Assembly: GCA_947476735.1 (NCBI GenBank)
Contig: CANJRZ010000003.1
Span: 1-57,573, forward strand
DNA length: 57,573 nucleotides
Reading direction: 5' to 3'
From: Sphingomonadaceae bacterium
Lineage (GTDB): Bacteria > Pseudomonadota > Alphaproteobacteria > Sphingomonadales > Sphingomonadaceae
Part shown: positions 9,879 to 20,185 of the stretch, piece by piece
Numbering within the stretch: the stretch's first letter is position 1
Layout: the number at the start of each line of letters is the position of its first letter
Position numbers and translations under genes: made by a program
Notes under the pieces: model-generated
Databases searched by the model: none
The model's input: the letters and a program-made list of their open reading frames with translations, nothing else
Told to the model about the DNA's origin: nothing

Positions 9879-10784
9879 ATGACTTCCAATTCCCAAAACC
9901 TCGATGTGGCCCTGGGCTTCACCATTCCCCAGCGGAACGCGCGCGGCCGGTTCGTGCGGCTCGGGCTGACGCTCGACCTGATCCTGGGTGCGCACGGCTA
10001 TCCGTCGGTGATCGAGAAACTGCTCGCCGAAGCGATCGTCCTCGCTGCGCTGCTTGGCTCGACGCTCAAGGATGAGGCTGGGCAACTCACCCTGCAGGCA
10101 CAGGCCGAAGGCGGTGCGGTCGAGCTCATGGTTGCCGATTACAAGGCCGGCGAGTTGCGAGGCTATATTCGCCACAGCCCCGAGCGGCTTGCCGAAATGC
10201 CGGCGGACCCCTCGCTTTTTGCGCTGTTTGGGAAGGGTTATCTGGCGATCACCTTCGATCAGGCAGTGACCGGTGAGCGCTATCAGGGAATCGTGCCCCT
10301 CGAGGGCGGATCGCTTGCCGAGGCAGCGGAGAATTATTTCGGCCAGTCCGAGCAGCTGCCCAGTCTTGTCCGGCTTGCCAGCACGCGGTTGCCCGATGGT
10401 CGGCACGTAGCTGGCGGCATATTGATCCAGCATCTTCCCGAAGGCGAAGAGGGCCGCGATCGTATTCATACGCGGCTCGACCATCCCGAATGGGATCATG
10501 TGCGCGCATTGGGCGAGACTATCTCGGAGGAAGAACTGACCGACCGCGGCCTTGCCCCCGATCGGCTGCTCTGGCGGCTTTTCAACGAGGAGCAGGAAGT
10601 GCGTACGATGCCGCAAGTGTCACTGGCGCGCGGCTGCCGTTGCGATCCGGGCCATATCCGCGGTGTGATCGCGAGGTTCCATCCCGATGAACGCGCCGAG
10701 ATGGCCGACGAAAAGGGTGAGATACACGTCGATTGCGAGTTCTGCGCGAAGCGCTTTTCGCTCGATCTTTTGTCGATTGGATAA
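9879..10784 (+). CDS. hslO: Hsp33 family redox-regulated chaperone
   Basis: C-terminal zinc cysteines CRCDPGHIRGVI...VDCEFC; start at MTSNSQNLDVALGF. Confidence 0.9.
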   Translation: MTSNSQNLDVALGFTIPQRNARGRFVRLGLTLDLILGAHGYPSVIEKLLAEAIVLAALLGSTLKDEAGQLTLQAQAEGGAVELMVADYKAGELRGYIRHSPERLAEMPADPSLFALFGKGYLAITFDQAVTGERYQGIVPLEGGSLAEAAENYFGQSEQLPSLVRLASTRLPDGRHVAGGILIQHLPEGEEGRDRIHTRLDHPEWDHVRALGETISEEELTDRGLAPDRLLWRLFNEEQEVRTMPQVSLARGCRCDPGHIRGVIARFHPDERAEMADEKGEIHVDCEFCAKRFSLDLLSIG

Positions 10785-10941
10785 ATCGCAACGATTGTCG
10801 GCTAACAATCGTAACTGCATCGAAGAGCGACATTCTTCCAAGATTTATCGGTCTTCGGATGTCGACCGATGGGCTAACCTGACTAATCTGAGTCGGCCGG
10901 TTGGGGAATCGGCTGTGCTCGCACGGGGGCATGAGGCAAAC

Positions 10942-11406
10942 ATGGCGTTGGCAGTGCGTTCGGCAGCAGCATTCATGGTAGTGGCCGCTTCCGTGGTTTG
11001 GGTAGCTTCAACCCTGGCCCAGGCTCCGCTCGCTCCGGCGACGGCGGCCGCTGTACCCGCTATGTCGCTCACCGCGCTCAAGGAGCTCGAGCCGGGATTG
11101 TGGCAGCTGGAGATCAAAGGCCATGCGCCCCGTCTCAGCTGCATCGCCGAGACGACCGCGCTTGTGCAGATCGAACATGATCAGCCGAATTGCTCACGCT
11201 TCGTGATTGCCAATGAGGCGAAGAGTGCGACGGTTCACTATAGCTGCCAGCGGGCCGGCTGGGGGCGGACCACGGTCCGCGTGGAAACCCCGAGCTCGGC
11301 GGCAATCCGCACCCAGGGAATCTCGCACAACCAGCCGTTTGATTATTCGGTCCAGGCTCGCCGGGTCGGTGCCTGCGGCGCGCAGCCTGTGGCGAAGCCG
11401 CGCTGA
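10942..11406 (+). CDS. Hypothetical secreted protein (possibly DUF3617-like)
   Basis: N-terminal hydrophobic signal MALAVRSAAAFMVVAASVVWVASTLAQA; ELEPGLWQLEIKG resembles DUF3617 N-termini. Confidence 0.6.
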   Translation: MALAVRSAAAFMVVAASVVWVASTLAQAPLAPATAAAVPAMSLTALKELEPGLWQLEIKGHAPRLSCIAETTALVQIEHDQPNCSRFVIANEAKSATVHYSCQRAGWGRTTVRVETPSSAAIRTQGISHNQPFDYSVQARRVGACGAQPVAKPR

Positions 11407-11518
11407 TTTGAGAAAGAACCGGTTGGTTAATCCTTTGTTTAGGTCTGCCGGGTTAAAACCGAATCGTGGCTTCCCCTTTGGGCACACTTTCCTCCCTTAG
11501 CAGGCTTTCGAGCCTCAC

Positions 11519-11547
11519 TGGGCCGCTCTCGAGCGGCCCATTTTTTT
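11519..11547 (+). terminator. Rho-independent terminator
   Basis: TGGGCCGCTC/GAGCGGCCCA perfect inverted repeat followed by seven T, between convergent genes. Confidence 0.85.
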
Positions 11548-11587
11548 GCGCACGATGGCGGTCGCATCCGGGAGCGGGTGCGCCGCC

Positions 11588-12382
11588 TTACTTTGTCGGC
11601 TTCAGCTCGACGACATCGCTGTCATGCGTGCCTTTCACACTCTCCAGGAACGGCGGGTCGGGGATCTGAGTGCGGCCTTCGTTGAGGATGACCGACCAGC
11701 GATCCGAGAGCGCACGCATATAGGGATCCTGTGGCATGATGCGGTGCTTGATCGCCGGCAGTTTCGGATCGTTGCGGAAGATCATCACGTCGAAGGGCAG
11801 GCCGACCGACTTGTCTGAGCGGATCGTCGAATCGAACGAGAGCAGGGCGACCTTCACCGCTTCGTCGATCGTGCTGTCATAGGTCAGCGCGCGATCGAGG
11901 ATTGGCTTGCCATAATGGCAGGCACCGATCTGGAAATAGGGGCTGTCCGACTGGCATTCGATGAAATTGCCAGCATCGTAGATGAGAAACAGTTTGAGCG
12001 GTCCGCCGGCGATCCGTCCGCCGAGCAGCAGCGAGATGCCCGACGAAACACCTGCGTTGTACAGCGCGGGCTTGAGCTGGGCACCGGCGGCCATCACAGC
12101 CTCGCCAACGAGCTGGGCCGCCTGGAACATGCTTGGCATGTTTTCGATCTTGCGGGGGCCGTCCTCGGGGTCGCGTGCCGGCAGGCCTTCGTTGAGCATG
12201 CCGAGGATGAGCTGGGTCACCGACAGGTTGCCGGCGCTCGCCGCCACCACATAGCTGTCCTTATTGTCGGCCAGCACATGGAGCTTGCGATAGATTGAGA
12301 TATTGTCGATGCCGGCGTTGGTGCGCGTGTCAGCGATCATAACAAGCCCCTGTCGGAGCATAATTCCCACGCAATAGGTCAT
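11588..12382 (-). CDS. Proteasome-type protease (Anbu-like, ancestral beta subunit)
   Basis: N-terminus MTYCVGIMLRQGLVMIADTRTNAGIDNISIYRKLHVL with Thr2 available as nucleophile; matches the Anbu/COG3484 family by recall. Confidence 0.85.
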   Translation of the reverse strand: MTYCVGIMLRQGLVMIADTRTNAGIDNISIYRKLHVLADNKDSYVVAASAGNLSVTQLILGMLNEGLPARDPEDGPRKIENMPSMFQAAQLVGEAVMAAGAQLKPALYNAGVSSGISLLLGGRIAGGPLKLFLIYDAGNFIECQSDSPYFQIGACHYGKPILDRALTYDSTIDEAVKVALLSFDSTIRSDKSVGLPFDVMIFRNDPKLPAIKHRIMPQDPYMRALSDRWSVILNEGRTQIPDPPFLESVKGTHDSDVVELKPTK

Positions 12383-12523
12383 GACTTCCCCTCCTCGATC
12401 GGCTTCCCCTGCCGACCGGATCGATCATATACGATGATTGCCGAATGTAAGCTTCTTTTTTAGCGCGCTTCGTCATCTATACTGCGACCAAACAGGGGCC
12501 GGGCGGAGCTGGAGATTGGCAAA

Positions 12524-14041
12524 ATGATGGGTTGTTTGCGTGGCTTGTTCGTCTTGCTGCTGTGCGCCGCTACCGCATCCGCTGCGCCGCCGAAGATGAG
12601 CGTTGCGCAATGGCGCGACGCCAACCAGGCTGTCGTCATCAGCCGGCTCGATCGGTTTGTCCGGCTGCCCAGCATCGCCGCGGATCCTGAAGGCCTGAAT
12701 GGCATGGCCGAAATGCTGGTCGAGGAGTTGCGAATGCGCGGCTTCGAACCGCGCCTGCTGTCAGCGGACGGTAGCCCCAAGGTGGTTTTCGCCAGTCTCG
12801 ATACGCCCGGCGCGAAGCGGACCGTCGTGTTCTACGCCCATTATGACGGACAGCCGGTCACGTCCGGAGCGTGGGCATCAGACCCTTTCGTCCCGGTCAT
12901 GCGCGATATGAAGTCACCTTCGCCTGTTGCTGTCGACTGGCGTGCCGCGGGAGGGCGGCTGGATCCCGAATGGCGTCTTTTTGGGCGCGCGGCGGCCGAC
13001 GACAAGGCTTCGATCGTCGCCTTTCTGTCGGCCTATGACGCGCTTGTGGCGACGGGCCGGAAACCGAGCGTCAACCTGCGGGTCTTCTGGGAAGGCGAGG
13101 AAGAGGCCGGTTCGCCACACCTGGCCGCGATCCTCGCCGCCAATGCAGAGCTGTTGAAAGCCGATCTGTGGCTGATTGGCGACGGCCCGGTCCACCAGTC
13201 GCGTACACCCAGCCTCTATTTCGGCGCGCGCGGTGTCCTCGGGCTGAAGGCGACCATCTTTGGGCCGCTCACGCCGCTCCATGACGGGCATTATGGCAAT
13301 TGGGTGCCGAACCCGGCGACCATGGCCGCGCAGCTGATCGCGGATATGCGAGACGCGGAGGGCACGATCCTGATTCCGGGCCTTGCCGATGCGGCCCGTT
13401 TGCCCGGCCCCGCCGATCAGGCCGCGATAGCGGCGCTTCCCAAGATCGAGGACACACTGATCGCATCTTTCGGCATCGGCCGTACCGAAGGGCAGGAAGG
13501 GCTTGCCACGAGCATCATGCGGCCCGCACTCAATATTCGCGGAATTGCGGCCGGTGGGGTTGGAGCCGATGCCAACAGTGCAATTCCGGCCGAGGCCAGC
13601 TTCTCGATCGATTTCCGCCTTGTTCCCGACCAGACAGTGGAAGGCGTCAAGGCTAGCTTTGAGGCCTTCCTGTCCGAGAAGGGGTGGAGCGTGGTGCGTG
13701 AGGCGCCCGATCTCGCCCGGCGGCTCGAACATCCCAGGGTGATTCGTCTCGAATGGGAGCCCGGCTATCCCGGGTTCCGAACCGACATCAGCCTGCCGGT
13801 GTCGCAAGCGGTGATCGGCGCGGCCGGCAAGGCGGCGGGACGACCGATCGCGGTGCTGCCGATGATGGGCGGCAGTGTCCCATTGTACATATTCGACGGC
13901 GTCCTCAAGACTCCGCTGATCGGATTGCCGATCGCGAATCACGACAATAGTCAGCACGCGCCCAACGAAAATCTTCGCCTCCAGAATCTGTGGGACGGGA
14001 TCGATCTCTATGCCGGCATGATGGGCGGGCTCGATTGGTAG
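12524..14041 (+). CDS. M20 family metallopeptidase with signal peptide
   Basis: VVFYAHYDGQPV, GRAAADDKASIVAFLSAYDAL, FWEGEEEAGSPHL; N-terminal signal MMGCLRGLFVLLLCAATASAAP. Confidence 0.9.
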   Translation: MMGCLRGLFVLLLCAATASAAPPKMSVAQWRDANQAVVISRLDRFVRLPSIAADPEGLNGMAEMLVEELRMRGFEPRLLSADGSPKVVFASLDTPGAKRTVVFYAHYDGQPVTSGAWASDPFVPVMRDMKSPSPVAVDWRAAGGRLDPEWRLFGRAAADDKASIVAFLSAYDALVATGRKPSVNLRVFWEGEEEAGSPHLAAILAANAELLKADLWLIGDGPVHQSRTPSLYFGARGVLGLKATIFGPLTPLHDGHYGNWVPNPATMAAQLIADMRDAEGTILIPGLADAARLPGPADQAAIAALPKIEDTLIASFGIGRTEGQEGLATSIMRPALNIRGIAAGGVGADANSAIPAEASFSIDFRLVPDQTVEGVKASFEAFLSEKGWSVVREAPDLARRLEHPRVIRLEWEPGYPGFRTDISLPVSQAVIGAAGKAAGRPIAVLPMMGGSVPLYIFDGVLKTPLIGLPIANHDNSQHAPNENLRLQNLWDGIDLYAGMMGGLDW

Positions 14042-14074
14042 ACCCGGCGATCGATTTCGCCTAAGCGCACCGCC

Positions 14075-14767
14075 ATGTCGGACATCGTGAACAACGCAGG
14101 CCGCCGCGCGATCGTGTTGCTGTCGGGCGGACTCGATTCGATGGTATCGGGCGCCATTGCGTGCGAACAGGGTTTCGCGCTTGCGGCGCTGACGATCGAC
14201 TATAACCAGCGGCACCGCGTCGAACTGGAGGCCGCAAAGCGAATCGCGGCGGCGCTCGGAGTCGATCGACACGTCACCCTGCCACTCGACCTGCGCGCCT
14301 TTGGCGGCTCGGCGCTGACCGACGACATTGCCGTGCCCAAGCAGGGCGTCGAGCCCGGCATCCCGGTCACCTATGTGCCGGCGCGCAACACGATTTTCCT
14401 GTCGCTGGCATTGGGCTTTGCCGAAGCGACCGGTGCGCGCGATATCTTCCTTGGCGTCAACGCACTCGACTATTCGGGCTATCCTGACTGTCGGCCCGAG
14501 TTCATCCAGGCCTTCCAGCATCTCGCCGATCTTGCGACCCGGATGGGGGTCGAAGGGCAGGGATTCACCATCCACGCACCACTCCAGCACATGACAAAGG
14601 CTGATATCGCCCGTGAAGCAGCCCGGCTCGGGCTGGACGCAGGCATGAGCTGGTCCTGTTACGATCCCACTCCGGACGGGAAGCATTGCGGCCTGTGCGA
14701 CAGTTGCCGGCTCCGCGCGAAGGGATTTGCGGAGGCGGGGCTGACCGATCCGACGGTCTACGCCTGA
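14075..14767 (+). CDS. queC: 7-cyano-7-deazaguanine synthase
   Basis: [19 protein letters not shown]-loop, [36 protein letters not shown] zinc site. Confidence 0.95.
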   Translation: MSDIVNNAGRRAIVLLSGGLDSMVSGAIACEQGFALAALTIDYNQRHRVELEAAKRIAAALGVDRHVTLPLDLRAFGGSALTDDIAVPKQGVEPGIPVTYVPARNTIFLSLALGFAEATGARDIFLGVNALDYSGYPDCRPEFIQAFQHLADLATRMGVEGQGFTIHAPLQHMTKADIAREAARLGLDAGMSWSCYDPTPDGKHCGLCDSCRLRAKGFAEAGLTDPTVYA

Positions 14768-15399
14768 TGGGCAGTTATGCGATCAAGGAAATGTTCCTGA
14801 CCCTGCAAGGTGAGGGGATGCAGGTAGGTCGCCGCGCTGTTTTCCTGCGCTTTGCCGGCTGCAATCTGTGGAGCGGCCGCGAGGAAGATCGCGCGAAGGC
14901 CCAGTGCAATTTCTGCGACACCGATTTCGTCGGTATCGATGGCGACAATGGTGGTCGCTACTCCGGGGCCGAGGCGCTTGCCGAAAGGGCTGCTTTGCTT
15001 TGGGGCGATTTCGACAAGCCTTTCATCGTCATGACGGGCGGAGAACCGCTTCTCCAGGTTGACGAGGCTCTGATTTCAGCACTCAAGGCGCGCGGGTTCG
15101 AGACCGCGGTGGAGACCAACGGTACCCAGCCGGCACCGGCTGGCCTCGACTGGATATGTGTCAGCCCCAAGGCGGGCACTGAGGTAGTGCTGCGCAAGGG
15201 CAATGAGCTCAAACTGGTCTGGCCGCAGAGCGGCCTTGATCCGCAGGAGCTGCTCGAGTGGGATTTCGAGCATTATCTGATCCAGCCGATGGACGGAGCC
15301 GCCCTTGCCGTTGCGCGCGAGGCCGCAATCACCTTCATCCTCGAGAATCCGACCTGGCGCCTGTCGACCCAGACCCATAAGGTCGTTGGTATTCGCTAG
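14767..15399 (+). CDS. queE: 7-carboxy-7-deazaguanine synthase (radical SAM)
   Basis: FLTLQGEGMQVGRRAVFLRFAGCNLWSGREEDRAKAQCNFCDTDFVG: Cx14CxxC cluster motif; TGATG overlap with queC. Confidence 0.94.
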   Translation: MGSYAIKEMFLTLQGEGMQVGRRAVFLRFAGCNLWSGREEDRAKAQCNFCDTDFVGIDGDNGGRYSGAEALAERAALLWGDFDKPFIVMTGGEPLLQVDEALISALKARGFETAVETNGTQPAPAGLDWICVSPKAGTEVVLRKGNELKLVWPQSGLDPQELLEWDFEHYLIQPMDGAALAVAREAAITFILENPTWRLSTQTHKVVGIR

Positions 15400-15503
15400 A
15401 ACAGAACTCGAGTGGGTTGAATCGGCAACTAACCTGGATTCATCCTTGTTTTCCGCATTTTCCGAAACGTCAGGTGAGCCGACCTGACTGAAAAATGCTC
15501 TGA

Positions 15504-16199
15504 CTATTGCGCGCCGCTGACCTGGGCCGCGCTCGCAAGCTGTGGGCTATGGAGGGCACAACTCGCCTTCAGCTGATCCTTCTTGGTCCAGCATTGCTTG
15601 TCCATCGAAGGCAAGGCCGGTGCGGCGATCAAAATCGCGCGCTTGCTGTTGATCATATCCCCGGCGGGCACCAGGCTGTTGCGGAACTCTCTCATCCGCT
15701 CGAGCGCCAATTGGGTGAGCTTGCCGCGGCCGAGCTTGCGCGCGTCGCGGCCGATCTGGCTGGCCGTCTCGCAGAAGCCGAGTTGGGCGTGCATTGTCGA
15801 GAAGCCGTTGTACGTCCTGGTGGTGTAGGCGTCGAAATCTTTCTGCCAGCTCTTGGCATTCACCCGCTTGAAGTAGGCGCCGAGCGTGTTCTGTGCGGTC
15901 AGAAGCTCCCCGCCGTTCTTGCGGAGCAGGTCGTTATAATTGGGCACCGTCATCAGGATCGGCGAAAATTGGCATTGCAGCGCTGCCACATTGAGCCCGG
16001 CGCGCAAGTTCCACAGCATGTGGGCCCGGAGTTCAGCCGCCGTCGCCCTGGGCATCGGCAGACCGAGGCCCGGCTCGTCACCCTGGACCGGGGGGCCTGC
16101 AAAATTGGGCTGGCTCCAGAACAAATAGGCGGATGCAGGGGCAGTCAGACTGAGCGCCATTGCGCTCGCTGCCATCAACGCCAACCATCGAAACGCCAT
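15504..16199 (-). CDS. Hypothetical secreted protein
   Basis: Signal peptide MAFRWLALMAASAMALSLTAPASAYLF; no family recognised. Confidence 0.7.
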   Translation of the reverse strand: MAFRWLALMAASAMALSLTAPASAYLFWSQPNFAGPPVQGDEPGLGLPMPRATAAELRAHMLWNLRAGLNVAALQCQFSPILMTVPNYNDLLRKNGGELLTAQNTLGAYFKRVNAKSWQKDFDAYTTRTYNGFSTMHAQLGFCETASQIGRDARKLGRGKLTQLALERMREFRNSLVPAGDMINSKRAILIAAPALPSMDKQCWTKKDQLKASCALHSPQLASAAQVSGAQ

Positions 16200-16250
16200 A
16201 GTAATTTCTCCCGAACTGAAGCGCCCCCGCCCGTTGTTCGATCACAAGCC

Positions 16251-16475
16251 TTACATCGCGTTGCTGGCATTCTCCGCAGTGGCTCCGTTGCCGGCGGCAG
16301 CGCCTGCCTGGTCGAGCGTAGCGCTTTCGACCACTGTCATGTCGTTCATCGATCCGTCGCTTGCGTTCATTTCGACGACGTTGGTTGCATCTCCCTCTTT
16401 CTTTCCGCAGCCGGAGAGACTGGTGGCGCCGATTATCAGGGTGCTGGCAATGATGATTGTGGCGCTGCGCTTCAT
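16251..16475 (-). CDS. Small putative lipoprotein
   Basis: MKRSATIIIASTLIIGATSLSGCGKKEGD: lipobox LSGC. Confidence 0.65.
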   Translation of the reverse strand: MKRSATIIIASTLIIGATSLSGCGKKEGDATNVVEMNASDGSMNDMTVVESATLDQAGAAAGNGATAENASNAM

Positions 16476-16550
16476 ACTGGGCTCCCTGACCGATTTATGG
16501 TCGCCTAGATACAGGCAACGACTCGCCCACTCAAGCGCGGCGCTCAGTCG

Positions 16551-17216
16551 CTACGAACAACGCAATCCGGCCAGCATCGCCGGGAAATGGCGGCGAAGCG
16601 TCCTATCAATGGCATCCATAGGCTGATTTACGCCGAGTTTTGCCATGCTCGTCACGGCGTACTCGCCGAGGCCGCACGGTACGATGCCCGAAAAATGCGA
16701 CAGATCAGGATCGACGTTCAGGGCGAAGCCGTGAAAACTGACCCAACGACGCACCCGTACGCCGATCGCGCCTATCTTTGCCTCATCGGCGCCATGAGCC
16801 GTCCAGATGCCAACCCGGCCGGGCTCGCTGCGTGCCGTTATGCCGAAATCGTCCAGAGTGGCGATCAGCCATTGCTCGATGCCGGAAACGAAACAACGAA
16901 CATCGCGGCCGCGCTTCTCCAGGTCGAGCAGCACATAGCCGACCCGCTGGCCGGGTCCGTGATAGGTGTAGCGCCCACCGCGCCCAGCTCGGAAGACCGG
17001 GAATCGGTCGGGCGTCAGCAGTTCGCGCTCTGCGGCGCTCGTGCCAGCGGTGTAGAGTGGCGGATGTTCGAGTAGCCATATCAGCTCGCGCGCGTCGCCC
17101 GCGCGGATAGCCGCGGCGCGCGCCTCCATTTCGGCGAGCGTTGCCGCGTAGTCGGAGAGGCCAGGTGAGACTCGCCACTCGATGTCGCGGTCGGCCGGGA
17201 CAGCATCGTTCTTCAT
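16551..17216 (-). CDS. lipB: Octanoyltransferase (lipoate biosynthesis)
   Basis: [64 protein letters not shown] at 17216 (longer ORF start rejected). Confidence 0.93.
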   Translation of the reverse strand: MKNDAVPADRDIEWRVSPGLSDYAATLAEMEARAAAIRAGDARELIWLLEHPPLYTAGTSAAERELLTPDRFPVFRAGRGGRYTYHGPGQRVGYVLLDLEKRGRDVRCFVSGIEQWLIATLDDFGITARSEPGRVGIWTAHGADEAKIGAIGVRVRRWVSFHGFALNVDPDLSHFSGIVPCGLGEYAVTSMAKLGVNQPMDAIDRTLRRHFPAMLAGLRCS

Positions 17217-17324
17217 GCAATCGCATATTGCGCAAACTGGCCGCGGTTCAAGTGCAGTCGCGATTGCGCTCGACCGGCCCGGCAGGATAGGCGAAGCGTA
17301 ACGCGCTGGTTGGCAGGAGCATCG

Positions 17325-18101
17325 ATGACCGCTTTTTCGCTGGGTACGGTCTGGGAGGAGACAATCGCCTTCCTGCGTCGCGAAGCTCATCTCCTCGTAC
17401 CGGTGGCGTTGGCGCTGTTCGGCCCGGCCCAGATTCTCGTGATGACCGCGATGGGGCCAAGCGTAGCCAGGCCTGACAGCGCGAACCCGCAATCCATCCT
17501 GGCTCTGCCGGGCCTGCTTCTGATCCTGTTCGGTAATCTGGCAATCACACGAATCGCGCTCGTCCCCGGCGCGAGTGTGGGTGAGGCGCTGTCGGGCGCC
17601 TTCAGGCGGATCCCGGTGGCGCTGGCGACATGCCTCGCGATCGGGTTTTCGCTGGTCGCGGTCGCCATCGTGATCATCATTGCCGCTGCCTTGGGCATGA
17701 TGACGTCGGGGGGCTCTCTCGGGGCCGATGCCAAGGACCAGATATCGCTGCTGATCGTCATTCCAATGCTGATCCTGTTCGTGCGCCTGCTGATGCTGAT
17801 GCCGGTTCTGGCGATGGAGAAGGGAGGGGTGATCGCTTCGATCCGCCGAACGTGGGATCTCGGTCGCGGCAACAGCCTTCGGTTTCTCGCCGTTTTCCTG
17901 CTGTCGATCGCGATCAATGTTACCTTCGCGATGATCAACTTTATCGTGATCGGCGCGCTCGCGGGCCTGCTTCGCATGCTTGTCGGTGGAGAGTTCGTTA
18001 CCGCGCTCCAACTGCTTGTCACCGGTTTGGTGGGCGCGCTGCTGATGCTGGGCCTTACCGTCTACGTGGCATTTGCCTACCGAAGGCTCATCTCAGACTG
18101 A
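17325..18101 (+). CDS. Multi-pass membrane protein of unknown function
   Basis: Several strongly hydrophobic segments; resembles GlpQ-type/DUF membrane proteins. Confidence 0.65.
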   Translation: MTAFSLGTVWEETIAFLRREAHLLVPVALALFGPAQILVMTAMGPSVARPDSANPQSILALPGLLLILFGNLAITRIALVPGASVGEALSGAFRRIPVALATCLAIGFSLVAVAIVIIIAAALGMMTSGGSLGADAKDQISLLIVIPMLILFVRLLMLMPVLAMEKGGVIASIRRTWDLGRGNSLRFLAVFLLSIAINVTFAMINFIVIGALAGLLRMLVGGEFVTALQLLVTGLVGALLMLGLTVYVAFAYRRLISD

Positions 18102-18682
18102 TCGAGCAACGGTATATGCGGCGCGGCATCGCGCGGAAGGATTCCAGCCAGGCGCGGATCAAAGAAGGTTTCGATTGCGCGTTCGAACGGGACGAAGCCA
18201 TGCCGCAGGTAGAACCGTAGCGCGCCCGGATGATCGAGCGTGCAAGTGTGAACCCACATGCGCTCGATGCTGCTGCGCCAGCCGATCGCGAGCGCCTGAT
18301 CGAGCAGCCAGTTACCATGGCCCTGACCGGCCAGCTCTGGAACGAGACCCAGGAATCCCAGTTCAACCTCGCGGGCTTTGCGAAGATCCAGCTCCAGAAG
18401 GCCGATTTCGATGCCGCGCCGGTCTTCCACCGCATAGACTTCGACTGCGTCGTCATGGATGATCGCAGTCAGTTCCTCGTCCGTCATAACGAGCCGGGAA
18501 AACCAGAGCCAGGATTGCCCGACGCGGCGGAAGAGCGCGCGATATTTCTGCGGCGAGGGCGCCTTCCAACGGCTCAGCCGAAAGGGTGCGGCGGCCATAG
18601 GGCGCGGCTTCGGGCGTACGCGCATTTCGAGCGACGTAACGACAGTCGCGACCATGCCCGCCGGGACGGGCGTCAGCGGCAT
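18077..18682 (-). CDS. GNAT family N-acetyltransferase
   Basis: [29 protein letters not shown] acetyl-CoA motif and C-terminal [15 protein letters not shown]. Confidence 0.85.
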   Translation of the reverse strand: MPLTPVPAGMVATVVTSLEMRVRPKPRPMAAAPFRLSRWKAPSPQKYRALFRRVGQSWLWFSRLVMTDEELTAIIHDDAVEVYAVEDRRGIEIGLLELDLRKAREVELGFLGLVPELAGQGHGNWLLDQALAIGWRSSIERMWVHTCTLDHPGALRFYLRHGFVPFERAIETFFDPRLAGILPRDAAPHIPLLDQSEMSLR

Positions 18683-18683
18683 C

Positions 18684-19544
18684 CTATTCCCACACGGCTT
18701 CTGGCGGCAGGCTCATCAGGATCGCCTCGATATTTCCGCCGGTCTTGAGTCCGAACAGGGTGCCCCGGTCGTAGACGAGGTTGAACTCGGCATAGCGGCC
18801 GCGGAAAGTGAGCATGCGGCGGCGGTCTTCTTCGCTCGACGCAGTGCCCATCCGCGCTCGAACGATCTTCGGAAATATGTCGAGAAATGCCTCCCCGACA
18901 TCACGGGTGAAGGCAAAATTCGCATCGAAGCCGCTTTCGCCCTCGCAATCGAGATGATCGTAGAAGATGCCGCCGACGCCGCGATGGACCTGGCGGTGCG
19001 GAATCCAGAAATAGTCGTCAGCCCATTTCTTGAAACGATCATAATAATCAGCGCCATGCAGATCACATGCGGCCTTGAGCCGCGCATGGAAGGCCTCGGT
19101 ATCCGCGGCATAGGGGAGGGGAGGATTGAGGTCGGCGCCACCGCCAAACCAACGCTTGGTGGTGTTGAGGAAGCGCGTATTCATGTGAACTGCCGGCACA
19201 TGGGGATTGGCCATATGCGCCACGAGGCTGATGCCGGTCGCGAAGAAACCGGGATTTTCTTCGCCTGCACCATGGATGGTCTTGGCAAATTCGGGCGAGA
19301 AGGCGCCGCCGACGGTCGAGACGTTGACCCCGACCTTCTCGAATATCCGGCCTTTCATCAGTCCCTGGCGGCCGCCTCCGCCCTTGCCTTCAGGATCTCC
19401 GTCGCGATTCCAGGGCTTGTATTCAAAGCGGGCGTCGCTGCCCGCTTCCGCCTCGATCGCTTCGAACTCGGCACAGATTCGGTCGCGCAGCGATTCGAAC
19501 CAGCTGCGCGCCGCTGCCTGCTGTGCGTCGAGTTGTAATGTCAT
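18684..19544 (-). CDS. hemF: Oxygen-dependent coproporphyrinogen-III oxidase
   Basis: HMNTRFLNTTKRWFGGGADLNPPLPY, EFNLVYDRGTLFGLKTGGNIEAILMSLPPEAVWE. Confidence 0.95.
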   Translation of the reverse strand: MTLQLDAQQAAARSWFESLRDRICAEFEAIEAEAGSDARFEYKPWNRDGDPEGKGGGGRQGLMKGRIFEKVGVNVSTVGGAFSPEFAKTIHGAGEENPGFFATGISLVAHMANPHVPAVHMNTRFLNTTKRWFGGGADLNPPLPYAADTEAFHARLKAACDLHGADYYDRFKKWADDYFWIPHRQVHRGVGGIFYDHLDCEGESGFDANFAFTRDVGEAFLDIFPKIVRARMGTASSEEDRRRMLTFRGRYAEFNLVYDRGTLFGLKTGGNIEAILMSLPPEAVWE

Positions 19545-19990
19545 TCGGGCCATCCTCCGGTCTGCCGCAGCGCCTCGGCCAGCGCGATGCCAGCCGAGAC
19601 CGCCACATTCAAGGACCGGAAGCCAGTTCGCATCGGAATTCGCACCCGCAGGTCCGCCGCTGCGTGGACATGATCGGGCACGCCGGCGCCCTCCGATCCG
19701 ACCATCAAGATATCGCCGGCAAGGAATCGGGCGTTGACCAGTGTCAAATCGGCACCGGTCGTCAGAAGGACCAGCCGTCCGCGGCGCGAGTCATCAAACG
19801 CTGCCCAGTCGGCGTGGCGAACGACCTCGGCATTGGCGGCATAGTCCATCCCGGACCGACGCAAGGCGCGATCGGAAAAAGCGAATCCGCAGGGTTCGAT
19901 GATGTCGATGGGCACGCCGATGCATGCCGCGAGACGCAGGATCGTGCCCACATTTCCGGCGATATCGGGTTGGTAAAGGGCGATCCGCAT
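19541..19990 (-). CDS. trmL: tRNA (cytidine(34)-2'-O)-methyltransferase
   Basis: MRIALYQPDIAGNVGTILRLAACIGVPIDIIEPCGF, VGSEGAGVPDHVH, SLNVAVSAGIALAEALRQ; ATGA overlap with hemF. Confidence 0.9.
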   Translation of the reverse strand: MRIALYQPDIAGNVGTILRLAACIGVPIDIIEPCGFAFSDRALRRSGMDYAANAEVVRHADWAAFDDSRRGRLVLLTTGADLTLVNARFLAGDILMVGSEGAGVPDHVHAAADLRVRIPMRTGFRSLNVAVSAGIALAEALRQTGGWPE

Positions 19991-20185
19991 GGCCCCGCTG
20001 ATAGGCGAATGCATCGCAACGCCGCAATATTCGGAAAATGGGATTGGCAAAGCCGATAAAGCGGCGCTATCAGCGCTCAGCCGCCGGGGAAATTGTGGGC
20101 GGTCGCGCATGCGCTAGGGGGCAATCGCGGTTCTCGCTGTTCCTCTCAACGCAGGTGCAAATCGTGGCAGCGCAAGGGTTCCGGA

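Noticed and set aside
10791-10812. ACGATTGT-cggcta-ACAATCGT inverted repeat after hslO
   Set aside because: Only an 8-bp AT-moderate stem with no T tract; could be chance.
12914-14686. 590-aa minus-strand ORF opposite the M20 peptidase and queC
   Set aside because: Antisense shadow; no domain recognised.
17217-18011. N-terminal extension of the lipB ORF up to 18011
   Set aside because: It overlaps the membrane-protein gene on the + strand and is Arg/His/Gln-rich; the LipB homology starts at the ATG at 17216.
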